Notes under the pieces: model-generated
What the model was told of the DNA's origin: nothing
Seen by the model: the letters and a program-made list of their open reading frames with translations, nothing else
The model's database searches: none
Shown here: positions 1 through 8,754 of the stretch, in pieces
Numbering within the stretch: the stretch's first letter is position 1
Layout: each line of letters starts with the position of its first letter
Assembly (NCBI RefSeq): GCF_000622225.1
Contig: NZ_JHWD01000007.1
Location: 1-64,000, forward strand
Reading direction: 5' to 3'
Origin: Roseomonas mucosa ATCC BAA-692
Lineage (GTDB): Bacteria; Pseudomonadota; Alphaproteobacteria; Acetobacterales; Acetobacteraceae
DNA: 64,000 bases
Program-made: the position numbers and the translations under genes

Positions 1-393
1 CATTTGGCTATCGCCATTGCCCGGGCCTGCATCCGCGATGGAGCGCGCGGACGGTTCTACAACGTGGTTGACCTGGTGAACCGCCTCGAGGCCGAGACCC
101 GGGCCGGACGACAAGGGCGCATCGCCGATCATCTCTGCCGCCTGGATTTCGTTGTCCTCGACGAGCTCGGCTACCTGCCATTCGCCCAGTCCGGCGGCCA
201 GTTGCTGTTCCACCTTGTCAGCCGTCTCTACGAGCAGACCTCGGTCATCGTCACCACCAACCTCGCTTTTGGTGAATGGCCCAGCGTCTTTGGGGACGCC
301 AAGATGACCACCGCCTTGCTCGACCGCCTCACTCACCACTGCGACATCGTCGAGACCGGCAACGACAGTTGGCGATTCAAGAACCGCGCCTGA
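1..393 (+). CDS. istB: IstB-like ATPase, transposition helper (5' truncated by window edge)
   Basis: This is the C-terminal half of an IS21-family IstB, the AAA+ helper ATPase that works with the IstA transposase. The frame is open from base 1 (reading [10 protein letters not shown]), so the start codon and the Walker A loop lie just outside the window; this HLAIAIA segment normally follows GTGKT/S directly. Walker B is visible as [12 protein letters not shown], followed by the VTTN sensor-type motif and the usual ending with a [13 protein letters not shown] motif. The stop is 14 bp before the first terminal repeat, the normal layout for the right end of the element. The visible part is intact. 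Confidence 0.93.
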   Translation, partial: HLAIAIARACIRDGARGRFYNVVDLVNRLEAETRAGRQGRIADHLCRLDFVVLDELGYLPFAQSGGQLLFHLVSRLYEQTSVIVTTNLAFGEWPSVFGDAKMTTALLDRLTHHCDIVETGNDSWRFKNRA

Positions 394-398
394 ACGCC

Positions 399-1325
399 TT
401 ACAAGAGGGGTCCCTTTTGCGCGCCGATCTGGGGTCCCCATTCAATGCCGATTGACATCATCGTGGTCAACTCCTGCGTGGTAGGAAAATCGAAGCCGTC
501 TGGCGCATGCTCGAAGAGGACGGTGCGGCCGAAATCCAGCGCCTTGTACAGAGCGGGCGTGTAATGTTCGCCCACATCACCGATGTAGCTGCCATAAGCG
601 GGAAAACACATGAGCCGCGCCGTTCCCAGGACGGCACTGGCGATTTCCTTGGCCGTGTCCTGCGATGTCTGAGTTGTGGTCATCCCGAACCGGGCGAAGT
701 ACGCTCGGATCTCCTCGTGTGGACGGTAGCGGTACTCACAGTCCCGGACGAAATGCAGATAGCCCTCGACGATCTCTCGCTGCCGCTTCCACTGACGTCG
801 GGTAAGCGCGAAACCCCAGTTGTGCCCCATGGGCATGATGCGGCGGCGAAGGCGGCCATGCTCCTCCGGCGAGGCATGATGCTGGCCATAAGCCGCCACA
901 TATCCCACCCGTTCCTCGGCGAGGGCGAAGGCGGAAAGCTTCTCCAGAGCATCGAGGTAGTGCGGCGAGAGGACCATATCGTCCTCGAAGAAGATTCCCA
1001 GTTCCGCGTTCAGGGTCTCGAAGAAGAACCGCTCAGCCCGGTCGAAATTCAGCGCGATGCCCAGATTATGCGGCGCCTCGTGCACGACGCCATCGGGGAA
1101 ATGGCGGCGGAAGACGCTGATGCAGGCGGCGATCTCATCTTCTGTTGCCCGCGTCATGCCACCGGAGCGGTTGCGCGCCGCATCCTGGAACAGATGCACG
1201 CGCTGCTCCGCAACCGGCAGTGTCTGGGCCTTCAGGCTGGCCAGCACGCGTTCCAGCATCCCGGGCCGGTTGAACGACATGATGGCGATCGGTGCCGGTA
1301 GAGAAACGGCAAGACTGTCTGGCAT
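399..1325 (-). CDS. Glycosyltransferase (GT2/GNT-I-like fold) with an IS21-encoded C-terminal tail
   Basis: The protein of about 308 aa starts with a nucleotide-sugar-transferase pattern (PIAIMSFNRPGMLERVL near residues 12-28). It has an acidic metal site, FFEDD, at about 112-116, followed by PMGHNWGFALTRRQW. It probably transfers a sugar during surface polysaccharide or glycoprotein synthesis; acceptor and donor are unknown. The chosen ATG at 1325 begins MPDSLAVS; an ATG at 1472 is in frame but would overlap the upstream gene. Codons 1-289 are native. From codon 290 the frame enters the IS21 right end, so the last 19 or so residues (SIGIEWGPQIGAQKGPLL) are transposon sequence. The native C-terminus is lost, so the gene may be a 3'-interrupted remnant. 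Confidence 0.72.
   Translation of the reverse strand: MPDSLAVSLPAPIAIMSFNRPGMLERVLASLKAQTLPVAEQRVHLFQDAARNRSGGMTRATEDEIAACISVFRRHFPDGVVHEAPHNLGIALNFDRAERFFFETLNAELGIFFEDDMVLSPHYLDALEKLSAFALAEERVGYVAAYGQHHASPEEHGRLRRRIMPMGHNWGFALTRRQWKRQREIVEGYLHFVRDCEYRYRPHEEIRAYFARFGMTTTQTSQDTAKEIASAVLGTARLMCFPAYGSYIGDVGEHYTPALYKALDFGRTVLFEHAPDGFDFPTTQELTTMMSIGIEWGPQIGAQKGPLL
407..452 (+). repeat. IS21 multiple terminal repeats (two 22-bp copies)
   Basis: Two direct copies of GGGGTCCC-N8-GCCGAT lie at 407-428 and 431-452 with a 24-bp period. They sit between the istB stop and the presumed tip of the element. Such subterminal repeats are the expected transposase-binding sites of IS21 elements. Confidence 0.75.
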
Positions 1326-1468
1326 GAACTGGTTTGTCCTGGCCCCTGTTCCCGCGCGGTGGCCGTTTCCCGGCCCGTTCTTCCACGCGTCCTTCGGTCG
1401 TGCTCCGTTCCGGAATGGCGGAGCATCCGGACCGGCCGTGGCATGCCCCGCTGGGCGTGCCCGCGATG

Positions 1469-3721
1469 TCATGCCCCGTCGAAGAGAAGACGCTCGGTGA
1501 TGTTCTGCCGCCCCGGCCCATCGGTCTCCGGGGCCCAGCCGACCTGACAGAGACCGACGGCGAAGCGCCGCGGGTCACCCTCGGCCAGTTGCTCGGCCAT
1601 GCCGATCAGCGTGAAGTCCAGGTCCACCAGCCCGTCGGCGGGCGGGGCGATGCGCAGCCGCAGCACCTTGCTGGTGTTGGGTTGCAGGACCATGCGCCCG
1701 GTCGCGGGGTTCTCGATGAACTCGGCATGGAGCGGAATCCGTACGCCTCGCGGCGCCACATGCAGAACCTGCCCCTTCGCATGGGGCGCGCCCACGAGTT
1801 GCAGATAGGCGACGATGCAGTCCGTGCCGTTCCAGACCCCATTCGCGGTCGGTTTGGCATAGAAGGCAAGCCGGGCCGCCTCCCCTGCCATCCAGGCGCC
1901 GAAGCCTTCGCAGCCGTACCAGCCGTCCACCATGACCGAGCGCAACGGCTGCGCGATGTAGCTCGGCGGCATGCCATGCGTGCGCCCGAGGCTCGACGGC
2001 TTGAAGGTGGTTCCGACCGGCAGGCTGGCTACGCTGGCACGCCTGCCCTTCGGGGGACGCGCGCGCTGGCGCTCGATGGCAGCCAGGAGATTGTCAGTGA
2101 CATCCTTCCAGCTGCGAGGCCGGAAGCGCGCCGCGATCTCCGCCCGGCGCCGGTCGAGCAGGCCGGGCTCGAACAGCATGCGCCGGAAGACCTCGATCCC
2201 GTCGCGCAGGTTCAACGGATCGACGTAGTCCACCAGATCGCCGCCGACCTCAGGGATCGAGCTGCTGCTGGAGGCGACGCAGGGCGTGCCATAGGTCAGG
2301 CTCTCGCCCACCGGCAGGCCCCAGCCCTCCACGAAGGACGGGAAGGCGGTGAACAGGCAGTTCTGGTAGAGGGTGGCCAGTTCCTCATCCGACAGGTCGT
2401 GCAGGATGTGCAGGCGGCCATCGAGATGGTTGGTATCGCGGATCTGGTTCATCAGATCCTGGACGCGCCAGCCGGGGCGGCCGACGAAGACGAGGTCGGG
2501 CACCGCCTCGCCCTTCGTCATCATCTCGCGCCAGATCCGGAACAGGTAGGCGTGGTTCTTGCGGGCCTCGATGGTCGAGACGCTCAGCACGAAGGGACGG
2601 TCGCGCAGGCGTGCGATGGCCGGTGTCCAGCGGCCCGGCGCCGCCGCGGGGCGCGACGGGACGGGCTTGAGCACATGCGCGAGCGGCACGGCCTCGACCT
2701 CGATCCCCGTGATGCCGTTCTCGGCCATCAGCCGGCGCATGTCCCCCGCCACGTGCTCGCTGATGGTCAACAGGAAGTCGAAGCTGAGCAGGCCGTCGCC
2801 CATGGCCAGGGTGAACCAGACGCTCAGCGTCGGATCGCAGAACTCTGGATGGGTGATCGGGATCAGGTCATAGACATAGAGGCCGACCCGTACGCCGATC
2901 TCGCGCAGCCGGGCGCAGTTGTAGACGACGTCGCGCACGTTCCAGAAGGCGCCCAGCACCAGCAGGGTCTGCGTCGGGGCGGGCGTCAGCGTCTGGGCCG
3001 AGAGGCGCAGATCCGCCACCAGTTCCTTGAGCCTGTCATGGCTCACCACCGCACTGGTCGCGTAGCGGATCATCTGCGCCAGCACGTCGCTCTGCAGCAG
3101 GAGAAGCCCGGTCGGGCTGCTGATCACGAAGCGGTAGGCGTTCAGCGCCGCGGGTGGCAGGGCCAGGACCTGCTCGATGATGTTGGCTTGCACCCGCTGG
3201 ATGCCGGAAAGGGTCTTGTGGTTGTCGAGGTAGTGCAGGAGGTCCGTCACCTCCAGCAGCGTGGCCGTGGCGAGTTCCTGTTCCGTCCAATGGCCCATCA
3301 ACTCCGTGGCGATCTGGCTCTCCCCCAGCATCACCAGTTCCCGATAGGCATCGGCCGAGGCCCCCAGCCGCAGCGCCCCGGCCAGGCACTCGATGGCCTC
3401 GCCACGCCGACCGGCCAGGACCAGCGCGCGGCCGAACTGGAGCTGGGCGTCGCCGTCCTCAGGCGCGAGGGCCGCCGCGCGGCGATAGGCCAGCAGGGCA
3501 TCGGCGGTCTGGCTCTGTTCCTTGAGCGCGTGGCCCAGCTGCACCCAGATGGGGGCATCCTCCGGCTCCGCCTCCAGATGCAGGCGGTAGAACTCCGCTG
3601 CGGCGGTCCAGTCCTTCCGATCCCGGGCTTCATCGCCTGCCCGCCGGAACTGGCGGTCCTCACCCCGCAGAGGGGATGTCAGGGAAGCCAGCTTGGTCAA
3701 GATCAGTTCCCCGCCACGCAT
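1469..3721 (-). CDS. TPR-containing glycosyltransferase, GT4 family, with extra C-terminal domain
   Basis: The protein is about 750 aa. Residues about 25-130 are tetratricopeptide-like helices (AAEFYRLHLEAEPEDAPIW and AYRRAAALAPEDGDA). A GT-B glycosyltransferase core follows from about 230 to 600. It shows FVLSVSTIEARKNH, the phosphate-binding LVFVGRPGW strand and the FVEGWGLPVGE donor-sugar motif near residue 468. After a basic linker, about 110 residues at the C-terminus form a separate beta-rich domain I cannot name. Its role is probably protein or polysaccharide glycosylation together with the downstream glycosyltransferase (same strand, 143 bp away). The start is uncertain: ATG at 3721 was preferred over an in-frame GTG at 3736, and neither has a strong ribosome-binding site. 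Confidence 0.82.
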   Translation of the reverse strand: MRGGELILTKLASLTSPLRGEDRQFRRAGDEARDRKDWTAAAEFYRLHLEAEPEDAPIWVQLGHALKEQSQTADALLAYRRAAALAPEDGDAQLQFGRALVLAGRRGEAIECLAGALRLGASADAYRELVMLGESQIATELMGHWTEQELATATLLEVTDLLHYLDNHKTLSGIQRVQANIIEQVLALPPAALNAYRFVISSPTGLLLLQSDVLAQMIRYATSAVVSHDRLKELVADLRLSAQTLTPAPTQTLLVLGAFWNVRDVVYNCARLREIGVRVGLYVYDLIPITHPEFCDPTLSVWFTLAMGDGLLSFDFLLTISEHVAGDMRRLMAENGITGIEVEAVPLAHVLKPVPSRPAAAPGRWTPAIARLRDRPFVLSVSTIEARKNHAYLFRIWREMMTKGEAVPDLVFVGRPGWRVQDLMNQIRDTNHLDGRLHILHDLSDEELATLYQNCLFTAFPSFVEGWGLPVGESLTYGTPCVASSSSSIPEVGGDLVDYVDPLNLRDGIEVFRRMLFEPGLLDRRRAEIAARFRPRSWKDVTDNLLAAIERQRARPPKGRRASVASLPVGTTFKPSSLGRTHGMPPSYIAQPLRSVMVDGWYGCEGFGAWMAGEAARLAFYAKPTANGVWNGTDCIVAYLQLVGAPHAKGQVLHVAPRGVRIPLHAEFIENPATGRMVLQPNTSKVLRLRIAPPADGLVDLDFTLIGMAEQLAEGDPRRFAVGLCQVGWAPETDGPGRQNITERLLFDGA

Positions 3722-3878
3722 GATTCGTCCGCTCACAAAACTGAGCGATCATCTGTTATCCAATCGAACCATACAACCCGTGGGAGAAACTAAAGAAAGG
3801 AATATCCCTTTTGGCGAGTTTTCGTGAAGCCGTAGCATGGATGCGCAGAGGATCAGGCACCTCCACGCGTCTCACCTG

Positions 3879-4835
3879 TCAGCCAACGCCGTGGCGCCCC
3901 ATTTCCAGGAACTTCTCGCGACGGCGGCTCTTCAGGGTTGCACCATCGACGGACAGCAGCGGCTGCAGGACTTCCCAGACCTTCTGCCCCACGTCGGACA
4001 CCGCCTTGGCCGGGTCGCGGTGCGCGCCGCCCAGCGGTTCCGGCACCACCGCGTCCACGAGGTTCAGGCGCAGCAGGTCCTCCGCCGTCAGCTTGAAGGC
4101 CTCCGCCGCCTGCGGCGCCTGGGCGGCGTCACGCCACAGGATGGAGGCGCCGCCTTCCGGCGAGATGACGCTGTAGATGCTGTGCTCCAGCATCAGGATG
4201 CGGTCCGCCGCGGCCAGGGCGATGGCGCCGCCGGAACCGCCCTCGCCGATGATCGTGGCGACCACGGGCACCGGCGCCTCCAGGCAGGCCTCGATGGAGC
4301 GCGCGATGGCCTCGGCCTGTCCGCGCGCCTCGGCCTCGATGCCGGGAAAGGCGCCCGCCGTGTCCACGAAGGTGATGATCGGGATGCCGAAGCGCCCGGC
4401 GAGCTCGATCAGGCGCCGCGCCTTGCGGTAGCCTTCCGGCTTGGCGCTGCCGAAATTGTGCTTGATGCGGGTCTCGGTGTCGGTGCCCTTCTCGGTGCCC
4501 AGGACCATCACCGAATGGCCGCGGAAGCGGCCGAGGCCGCCCACCACCGCCTCGTCATCGGCGAAGGCGCGGTCCCCCGCCAGCGGCGTGAACTCCTCGA
4601 CCAGCGCCTCGATATAGGCCAGGCATTTCGGCCGCTCCGGGTGGCGGGCCACCTGCGCCTTCTGCCAGGGGGAGAGCTTGCTGTAGGTGGCGGCGAGGAG
4701 CTTCTCGGCCTTGTCCTGCAGGCGGCCGACTTCTTCCGCCACATCGATGCCGCCGGCATCGGTGGTCCGGCGGAGTTCCTCGATCTGGCCTTCCAGCTCG
4801 GCGATCGGCTTTTCGAAATCCAGGAAATGACGCAT
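3879..4835 (-). CDS. accA: Acetyl-CoA carboxylase carboxyltransferase subunit alpha
   Basis: This is the alpha subunit of the carboxyltransferase that moves CO2 from carboxybiotin to acetyl-CoA, giving malonyl-CoA for fatty acid synthesis; it acts in the cytosol with AccD. The 318-aa product begins MRHFLDFEKPIAELEGQIEEL, the conserved N-terminus. It contains the ARHPERP motif (about 62-68), FVDTAGAFPG (about 155-164) and GEGGSGGA (about 200). Length matches the usual 315-320 aa. The frame is open upstream to 5141 but those residues are not conserved, so ATG 4835 is chosen. Proximity to xerD and divergent aroK-aroB is a common alphaproteobacterial arrangement. Confidence 0.97.
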   Translation of the reverse strand: MRHFLDFEKPIAELEGQIEELRRTTDAGGIDVAEEVGRLQDKAEKLLAATYSKLSPWQKAQVARHPERPKCLAYIEALVEEFTPLAGDRAFADDEAVVGGLGRFRGHSVMVLGTEKGTDTETRIKHNFGSAKPEGYRKARRLIELAGRFGIPIITFVDTAGAFPGIEAEARGQAEAIARSIEACLEAPVPVVATIIGEGGSGGAIALAAADRILMLEHSIYSVISPEGGASILWRDAAQAPQAAEAFKLTAEDLLRLNLVDAVVPEPLGGAHRDPAKAVSDVGQKVWEVLQPLLSVDGATLKSRRREKFLEMGRHGVG

Positions 4836-4989
4836 CGGGGGTCCGTACACGGGGGCGTGCGGAGCGGCTAGAGCGGATCGTGCCGGAAGGGAAGCGCCGG
4901 ACCCGCGAATCCGCCCCGCCAGGAAGGGAAGGCGATGCCCCGGCCCCGGCCGTGCAGGCAAGGCCCAATGCGGGGCGGCGGCGTGCCCG

Positions 4990-5700
4990 TCAGCGACCTG
5001 CCTCGTCCGGCTTCTCGACCTGGCCGCGCCGTTGCAGGCGGAGCGCCACCAGCCAGCACGAAAGGGCCCAGGCCGCGCCCAGGCACCAGCCGGCCAGCAC
5101 ATCGGTCGGCCAGTGCACCCCCAGGTAGATCCGGCTGGCACCCACCAGCAGCGTCACCGCCACCGCGACGGCCATCACATAGAGCTTCAGCCGCGGCCCG
5201 GCCTGGATGCGCGTCATCAGCGCCCCCAGGGTCAGGTAGGTGACGGCCGAAAGCATGGCATGGCCGCTGGGGAAGCTGGCGGTGAAGACCTCCACCATAT
5301 GTGGCACCACATCCGGCCGTGGCCGCTCGAAGGCCAGCTTCACCAGCAGGGAGAGCACGGTGCCGCCCAGGATGGACACCGCGGTCAGCAGGGCCGCGCC
5401 GCGCTTGCGCTCCAGCAGCAGGCCGCCCAGCACCACGAGGCTCACGGAAACCAGGATCACGTTGCTGCCCAGGGCCGTCACGTCCTGGGCGATCGCCGGC
5501 AACCAGCGGGGACCGATCGGATGCTCCAGGTCGGCCGGGTCCCGCAGCAGGAGCAGCATGTGGCGGTCGAAGCCCTCCAGGCTGTCACCATGCACCAGCG
5601 CCGCCAGCGCCACGAAGCCAAGCAGCCCGCCCGCCACCAATAGCAGGCCGAGCAGCCCCGGCAGTTCGGGCATGGCGTCGCGCCGCTCGAATCGGGTCAT
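4990..5700 (-). CDS. PAP2-superfamily membrane phosphatase
   Basis: This 236-aa polytopic membrane protein has the three phosphatase signature blocks of the PAP2/acid phosphatase family: KLAFERPRPD, the PSGH motif, and SRIYLGVHWPTDVLAGW. About six hydrophobic segments flank these motifs. Such enzymes dephosphorylate lipid phosphates such as undecaprenyl pyrophosphate or phosphatidate, or remodel lipid A, on the periplasmic side of the inner membrane. The exact substrate cannot be read from sequence. The gene lies between accA and xerD on the same strand, 75 bp from xerD, so co-transcription from upstream of xerD is possible. Confidence 0.9.
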   Translation of the reverse strand: MTRFERRDAMPELPGLLGLLLVAGGLLGFVALAALVHGDSLEGFDRHMLLLLRDPADLEHPIGPRWLPAIAQDVTALGSNVILVSVSLVVLGGLLLERKRGAALLTAVSILGGTVLSLLVKLAFERPRPDVVPHMVEVFTASFPSGHAMLSAVTYLTLGALMTRIQAGPRLKLYVMAVAVAVTLLVGASRIYLGVHWPTDVLAGWCLGAAWALSCWLVALRLQRRGQVEKPDEAGR

Positions 5701-5775
5701 GCGTGTCCTCCTTCCCGCCCTTGCCCTGGCGAGGTGCCCCGGTTCTCCCTTCGCCCCCGCCAGGGCAGCAACGGC

Positions 5776-6708
5776 TCAGCCGGCGTCGCGTTCACCCGCC
5801 GGCACGGCGGCGTCGGAGAGCGGGTGGTGCAGTTCCATCACCGCCCGCAGCCGCTCCTCCAGCACCTTGGTGTAGATCTGCGTGGTCGCGATATCGGCAT
5901 GGCCGAGCAGCACCTGCAGCGAGCGCAGATCCGCCCCCCGGTTCAGCAGGTGCGTGGCAAAGGAGTGGCGCAGCACATGCGGCGTCGCCCGCGCCGGGTC
6001 CAGCCCGGCCTCCAGCGCCGCCGCATGCAGCAACTGGTTCAGACGCTGCCGCGTCAGATGCCCGGCCGCGGCGCGGGAGGGAAAGAGCCAGCGCGCGCCC
6101 GGCCGGCCCTTCCCCTCCTCCGGGGCCGACTTCGGGACCAGATCGGCCAGGGCCTGCCGCGCCCGGGCGCTGATCGGGATCAGCCGCTCCCGCCCGCCCT
6201 TGCCCCGGATGGCGATCAGCGGCGCCGTGTCGCGCAGCGCCGCCGCCGGCAGGGCGACCAGTTCGCTGGCCCGCAGGCCGGAGCCGTAGAGCAGCTCGCA
6301 GACCGCCACGGCCAGCAGGCCGCTGCGCCCCGGCAGGCGGGAGGCCCCGGCGATCAGCGCCTCCACCTCCTCCTCCCGCAGGGCTTTGGGCAGGGATTGC
6401 GGCAGGCGCGGCGTGTCGAGCAGCGCGGTCGGGTCGTCGCCCCGCATTCCCTCGCGGGCCAGGAAGCGGAAGAACTGGCGCAGCGCCGAAAGCCGCCGGG
6501 CGACGGTGCGCGCCGAAAGCCCGGCGCCCGAAAGGCCGGAAAGATAGCCGCGCAAGGCCTCGGGCGTGGCGCTTTCCAGCGATCCGCCCTTCCGGCGCAG
6601 CCATCCCGCCACATCCGTCAGGTCCGCCTCGTAGGCGGCCAGGGTGTTGCGGGCGGCGCCGCGTTCGGCCGCCAGCATCTCCAGAAAGGCCTCGACACGG
6701 GCATCCAT
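5776..6708 (-). CDS. xerD: Site-specific tyrosine recombinase XerD
   Basis: The 310-aa recombinase is of the XerC/XerD class that resolves chromosome dimers at dif with FtsK. The N-terminal SAM-like core-binding domain covers residues 1-90. The catalytic set is complete: Arg146 in GSGLRASEL, Lys170 in RGKGGRER, His244 and Arg247 in HVLRHSFATH, His270 in LLGHADIATTQ and the nucleophile Tyr279. XerD rather than XerC is inferred from the genomic setting (accA and aroK-aroB nearby), so the XerD label is less sure than the family. A 48-aa membrane protein gene lies 30 bp upstream on the same strand. Confidence 0.93.
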   Translation of the reverse strand: MDARVEAFLEMLAAERGAARNTLAAYEADLTDVAGWLRRKGGSLESATPEALRGYLSGLSGAGLSARTVARRLSALRQFFRFLAREGMRGDDPTALLDTPRLPQSLPKALREEEVEALIAGASRLPGRSGLLAVAVCELLYGSGLRASELVALPAAALRDTAPLIAIRGKGGRERLIPISARARQALADLVPKSAPEEGKGRPGARWLFPSRAAAGHLTRQRLNQLLHAAALEAGLDPARATPHVLRHSFATHLLNRGADLRSLQVLLGHADIATTQIYTKVLEERLRAVMELHHPLSDAAVPAGERDAG

Positions 6709-6738
6709 GGCGTGCAGGAGGGCCGCCCGGCGACGCCC

Positions 6739-6885
6739 TCAGCGCGTGCCGAAGCGCTCTGCCGGGATGGTCCGCTCCACCGGCTGTGGACTCACATCGG
6801 GCGGAAAGGCACCAATGACGAGCAGGCCCACGGCGAGCAGTGCGATGATGACAAGAATGATCAGGGTCAGTGGGCGACGAAACAT
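6739..6885 (-). CDS. Single-pass membrane microprotein (48 aa)
   Basis: A short gene encodes 48 residues starting MFRRPLTLIILVIIALLAVG and ending IPAERFGTR. It has a basic N-terminus, one strong transmembrane helix (about residues 6-26) and a polar periplasmic tail with FPPDVSPQPVERTIPAERF. Its codons end 30 bp upstream of xerD on the same strand, and it faces aroKB divergently. The composition (charged-hydrophobic-proline/charged) is typical of real small membrane proteins rather than a random frame. I recall similar short proteins next to xerD/aroK in Rhodospirillales, but I cannot verify it here. Function is unknown. Confidence 0.65.
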   Translation of the reverse strand: MFRRPLTLIILVIIALLAVGLLVIGAFPPDVSPQPVERTIPAERFGTR

Positions 6886-7110
6886 GGAGTTGCGCGTGGT
6901 CCCTCGCGTGCGGGCGAAGCCGTGCTAGCCTTGGGCATCGTGTCGCGCAACCTGGACATCCTCGCCGATCCGCATTCGGAGCGAAACCGTGGCCCCGCCG
7001 CCCCGCCGGCGGAGGCCGGGCCGGCTCCGGAAAGGACCCGGGCGGAGAGCAAGGCGGGACATATCCAGGGGGAAAGGACCCCGGGCCCGGATTCCGCGGC
7101 CGTGGAGCGG

Positions 7111-8754
7111 ATGGCATCCGCCGCGACCCGCAGCATCGTCCTGGTCGGGCTGCCGGGTGCCGGGAAGTCCTCGATCGGCCGGCGACTCGCGGCGCGGCTC
7201 GGCTGTCCCTTCCTCGACACCGATGCCGAGATCGAGGCCGCGGCCGGCCTGCCCGTCTCCGAGATCTTCGCCCGCTATGGCGAAGCGCATTTCCGCGACG
7301 GCGAGCGGCGGGTGATCGCCCGCATCCTGGCCGGCCCGCCGGTGGTGCTGGCGACGGGCGGCGGCGCCTTCAACGATCCGCGCACGCGCGCCGCGGTGCG
7401 TGCCTCCGGCGCCGTCGCCGTCTGGCTGCGCTGCTCTCTGCCCGCCCTGGTGCGACGGGTGGCCGGGCGGGACCATCGCCCCATGTTCGTCGGGCGCGAC
7501 GCGGCCGAGGTCCTGCGCGGGCTCATGCAGGTGCGCCATCCTTATTATGCGGAAGCCGATATCGTGGTGGATTGCACCGATGAGACCCCTGACATGACGA
7601 CCGCCGATGTCGAAACGGCGCTCCATGCCCATGAGGCGCCGTCCCGCCTGCCGGTCACGCTGGGCGCGCGCAGCTACGAGGTCGCCATCGGCGGGCACCT
7701 GCTCGAACGCGCCGGGGGGCTGCTGGCCCCGGTGCTGCCGGCGCGCCGCGTGGCCGTGGTGTCCGACGCGGCGGTGGCGGCCCTGCACGGCGCCCGGCTG
7801 AGGGCCGGGCTGGAGGATGCGGGCTTCGAGATCCGCGCCGAGATCGCCGTGCCGCCCGGCGAGGCCTCCAAGAGCATGGCCTCGCTCGAAGCCGTGCTGG
7901 ACGCGCTGCTCGGCGCCGGGATCGACCGCAAGACGACCGTGATCGCCCTGGGCGGCGGCGTGGTGGGCGACCTGGCCGGCTTCGCGGCTGCCGTTGCCCT
8001 GCGCGGCCTGCCTTTCGTGCAGGTGCCGACGACCCTGCTGGCCCAGGTGGACTCCTCGGTCGGCGGCAAGACCGGGATCAACCTGCGCGCCGGCAAGAAC
8101 CTCGCCGGCGCCTTTCACCAGCCACGCATGGTCCTGGCGGATATCGGCACCCTCGCCTCCCTGCCCCCGCGCGAGCTGCGCGCCGGCTGGGCGGAGGTCG
8201 CCAAGCACGGGCTGCTGCAAGGGTCGCTCTGGGACTGGTGCGAGGCGCAGGGGCCGGCGGCCATGGCCGGGGACCCGGCGGCGCTGCGCCACGCGGTGCT
8301 GGAATCCTGCCGCCTGAAATCCGCCGTGGTGGCCGCCGACGAACGCGAGGAATCCGCCGAGGGCGGCCGGGCGCTGCTGAATCTCGGCCATACCTTCGGC
8401 CATGCGGTGGAAGCCGAGTGCGGCTATGACGGCAGCCTGCTGCATGGCGAGGGGGTGGCGATCGGCCTGGCCCTGGCGGCGAAGCTCTCCGCCCGGCTCG
8501 GCCATTGCGACCCGGCCCTGCCCGGGCGCGTGGTGGCGCATCTGCGCGCCGTGGGCCTGCCCGCCTCGATCCGTGACCTGGAGCGGCGCTTCACCGTGGA
8601 GGCGCTACTGGGCCGGATGCGCAAGGACAAGAAGGTGCGCGACGGCGCGCTCCGCTTCGTGCTGATCCGCGAGCCGGGCGACGTCTTCACCACGGGCGAC
8701 GTGCCGGAGGATGTGGTGGCGGCCCTGCTGCGGGAGGACGGCGCCACCGGCTGA
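7111..8754 (+). CDS. aroKB: Fused shikimate kinase / 3-dehydroquinate synthase
   Basis: One uninterrupted 547-aa frame carries two shikimate-pathway enzymes. Residues 1-165 are shikimate kinase: P-loop GLPGAGKSS (about 13-21), FLDTDAEIE, the substrate-binding GGG near 82-84 and the lid RDHRPMF. From about 174 (LPVTLGARSYEVAIGG) comes 3-dehydroquinate synthase, with GGGVVGDLAGF for NAD binding, the DSSVGGKTGIN loop and metal ligands in WAEVAKHG, NLGHTFGHA and LLHGEG. There is no stop between domains. An internal ATG at 7594 could give free AroB but is not needed. The start is ATG 7111 with GGAG at 7104-7107; GTG 7102 or an extended GTG 6940 start cannot be excluded. It is divergent from the microprotein gene. 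Confidence 0.92.
   Translation: MASAATRSIVLVGLPGAGKSSIGRRLAARLGCPFLDTDAEIEAAAGLPVSEIFARYGEAHFRDGERRVIARILAGPPVVLATGGGAFNDPRTRAAVRASGAVAVWLRCSLPALVRRVAGRDHRPMFVGRDAAEVLRGLMQVRHPYYAEADIVVDCTDETPDMTTADVETALHAHEAPSRLPVTLGARSYEVAIGGHLLERAGGLLAPVLPARRVAVVSDAAVAALHGARLRAGLEDAGFEIRAEIAVPPGEASKSMASLEAVLDALLGAGIDRKTTVIALGGGVVGDLAGFAAAVALRGLPFVQVPTTLLAQVDSSVGGKTGINLRAGKNLAGAFHQPRMVLADIGTLASLPPRELRAGWAEVAKHGLLQGSLWDWCEAQGPAAMAGDPAALRHAVLESCRLKSAVVAADEREESAEGGRALLNLGHTFGHAVEAECGYDGSLLHGEGVAIGLALAAKLSARLGHCDPALPGRVVAHLRAVGLPASIRDLERRFTVEALLGRMRKDKKVRDGALRFVLIREPGDVFTTGDVPEDVVAALLREDGATG

Larger units (their letters stand above)
1..457 (+). mobile_element. IS21-family insertion sequence, right end only
   Basis: The window opens inside an IS21-family element. 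Two things show this: the istB helper gene (1-393), and a short downstream end with a duplicated GGGGTCCC-N8-GCCGAT motif typical of the multiple terminal repeats of this family. The last bases read TGACA, so the CA at 456-457 is my estimate of the tip, since IS21 ends are 5'-TG...CA-3'. The left part, including the istA transposase, is outside the window, so the target-site duplication cannot be checked. Beyond 457 the sequence is coding sequence of a glycosyltransferase. Confidence 0.8.

Noticed and set aside
1334-3793. Long plus-strand open frame (about 819 codons) over the TPR-glycosyltransferase gene
   Set aside because: It is the antisense of a well-supported gene, with His/Arg/Gln-rich low-complexity composition typical of shadow frames in 70% GC DNA.
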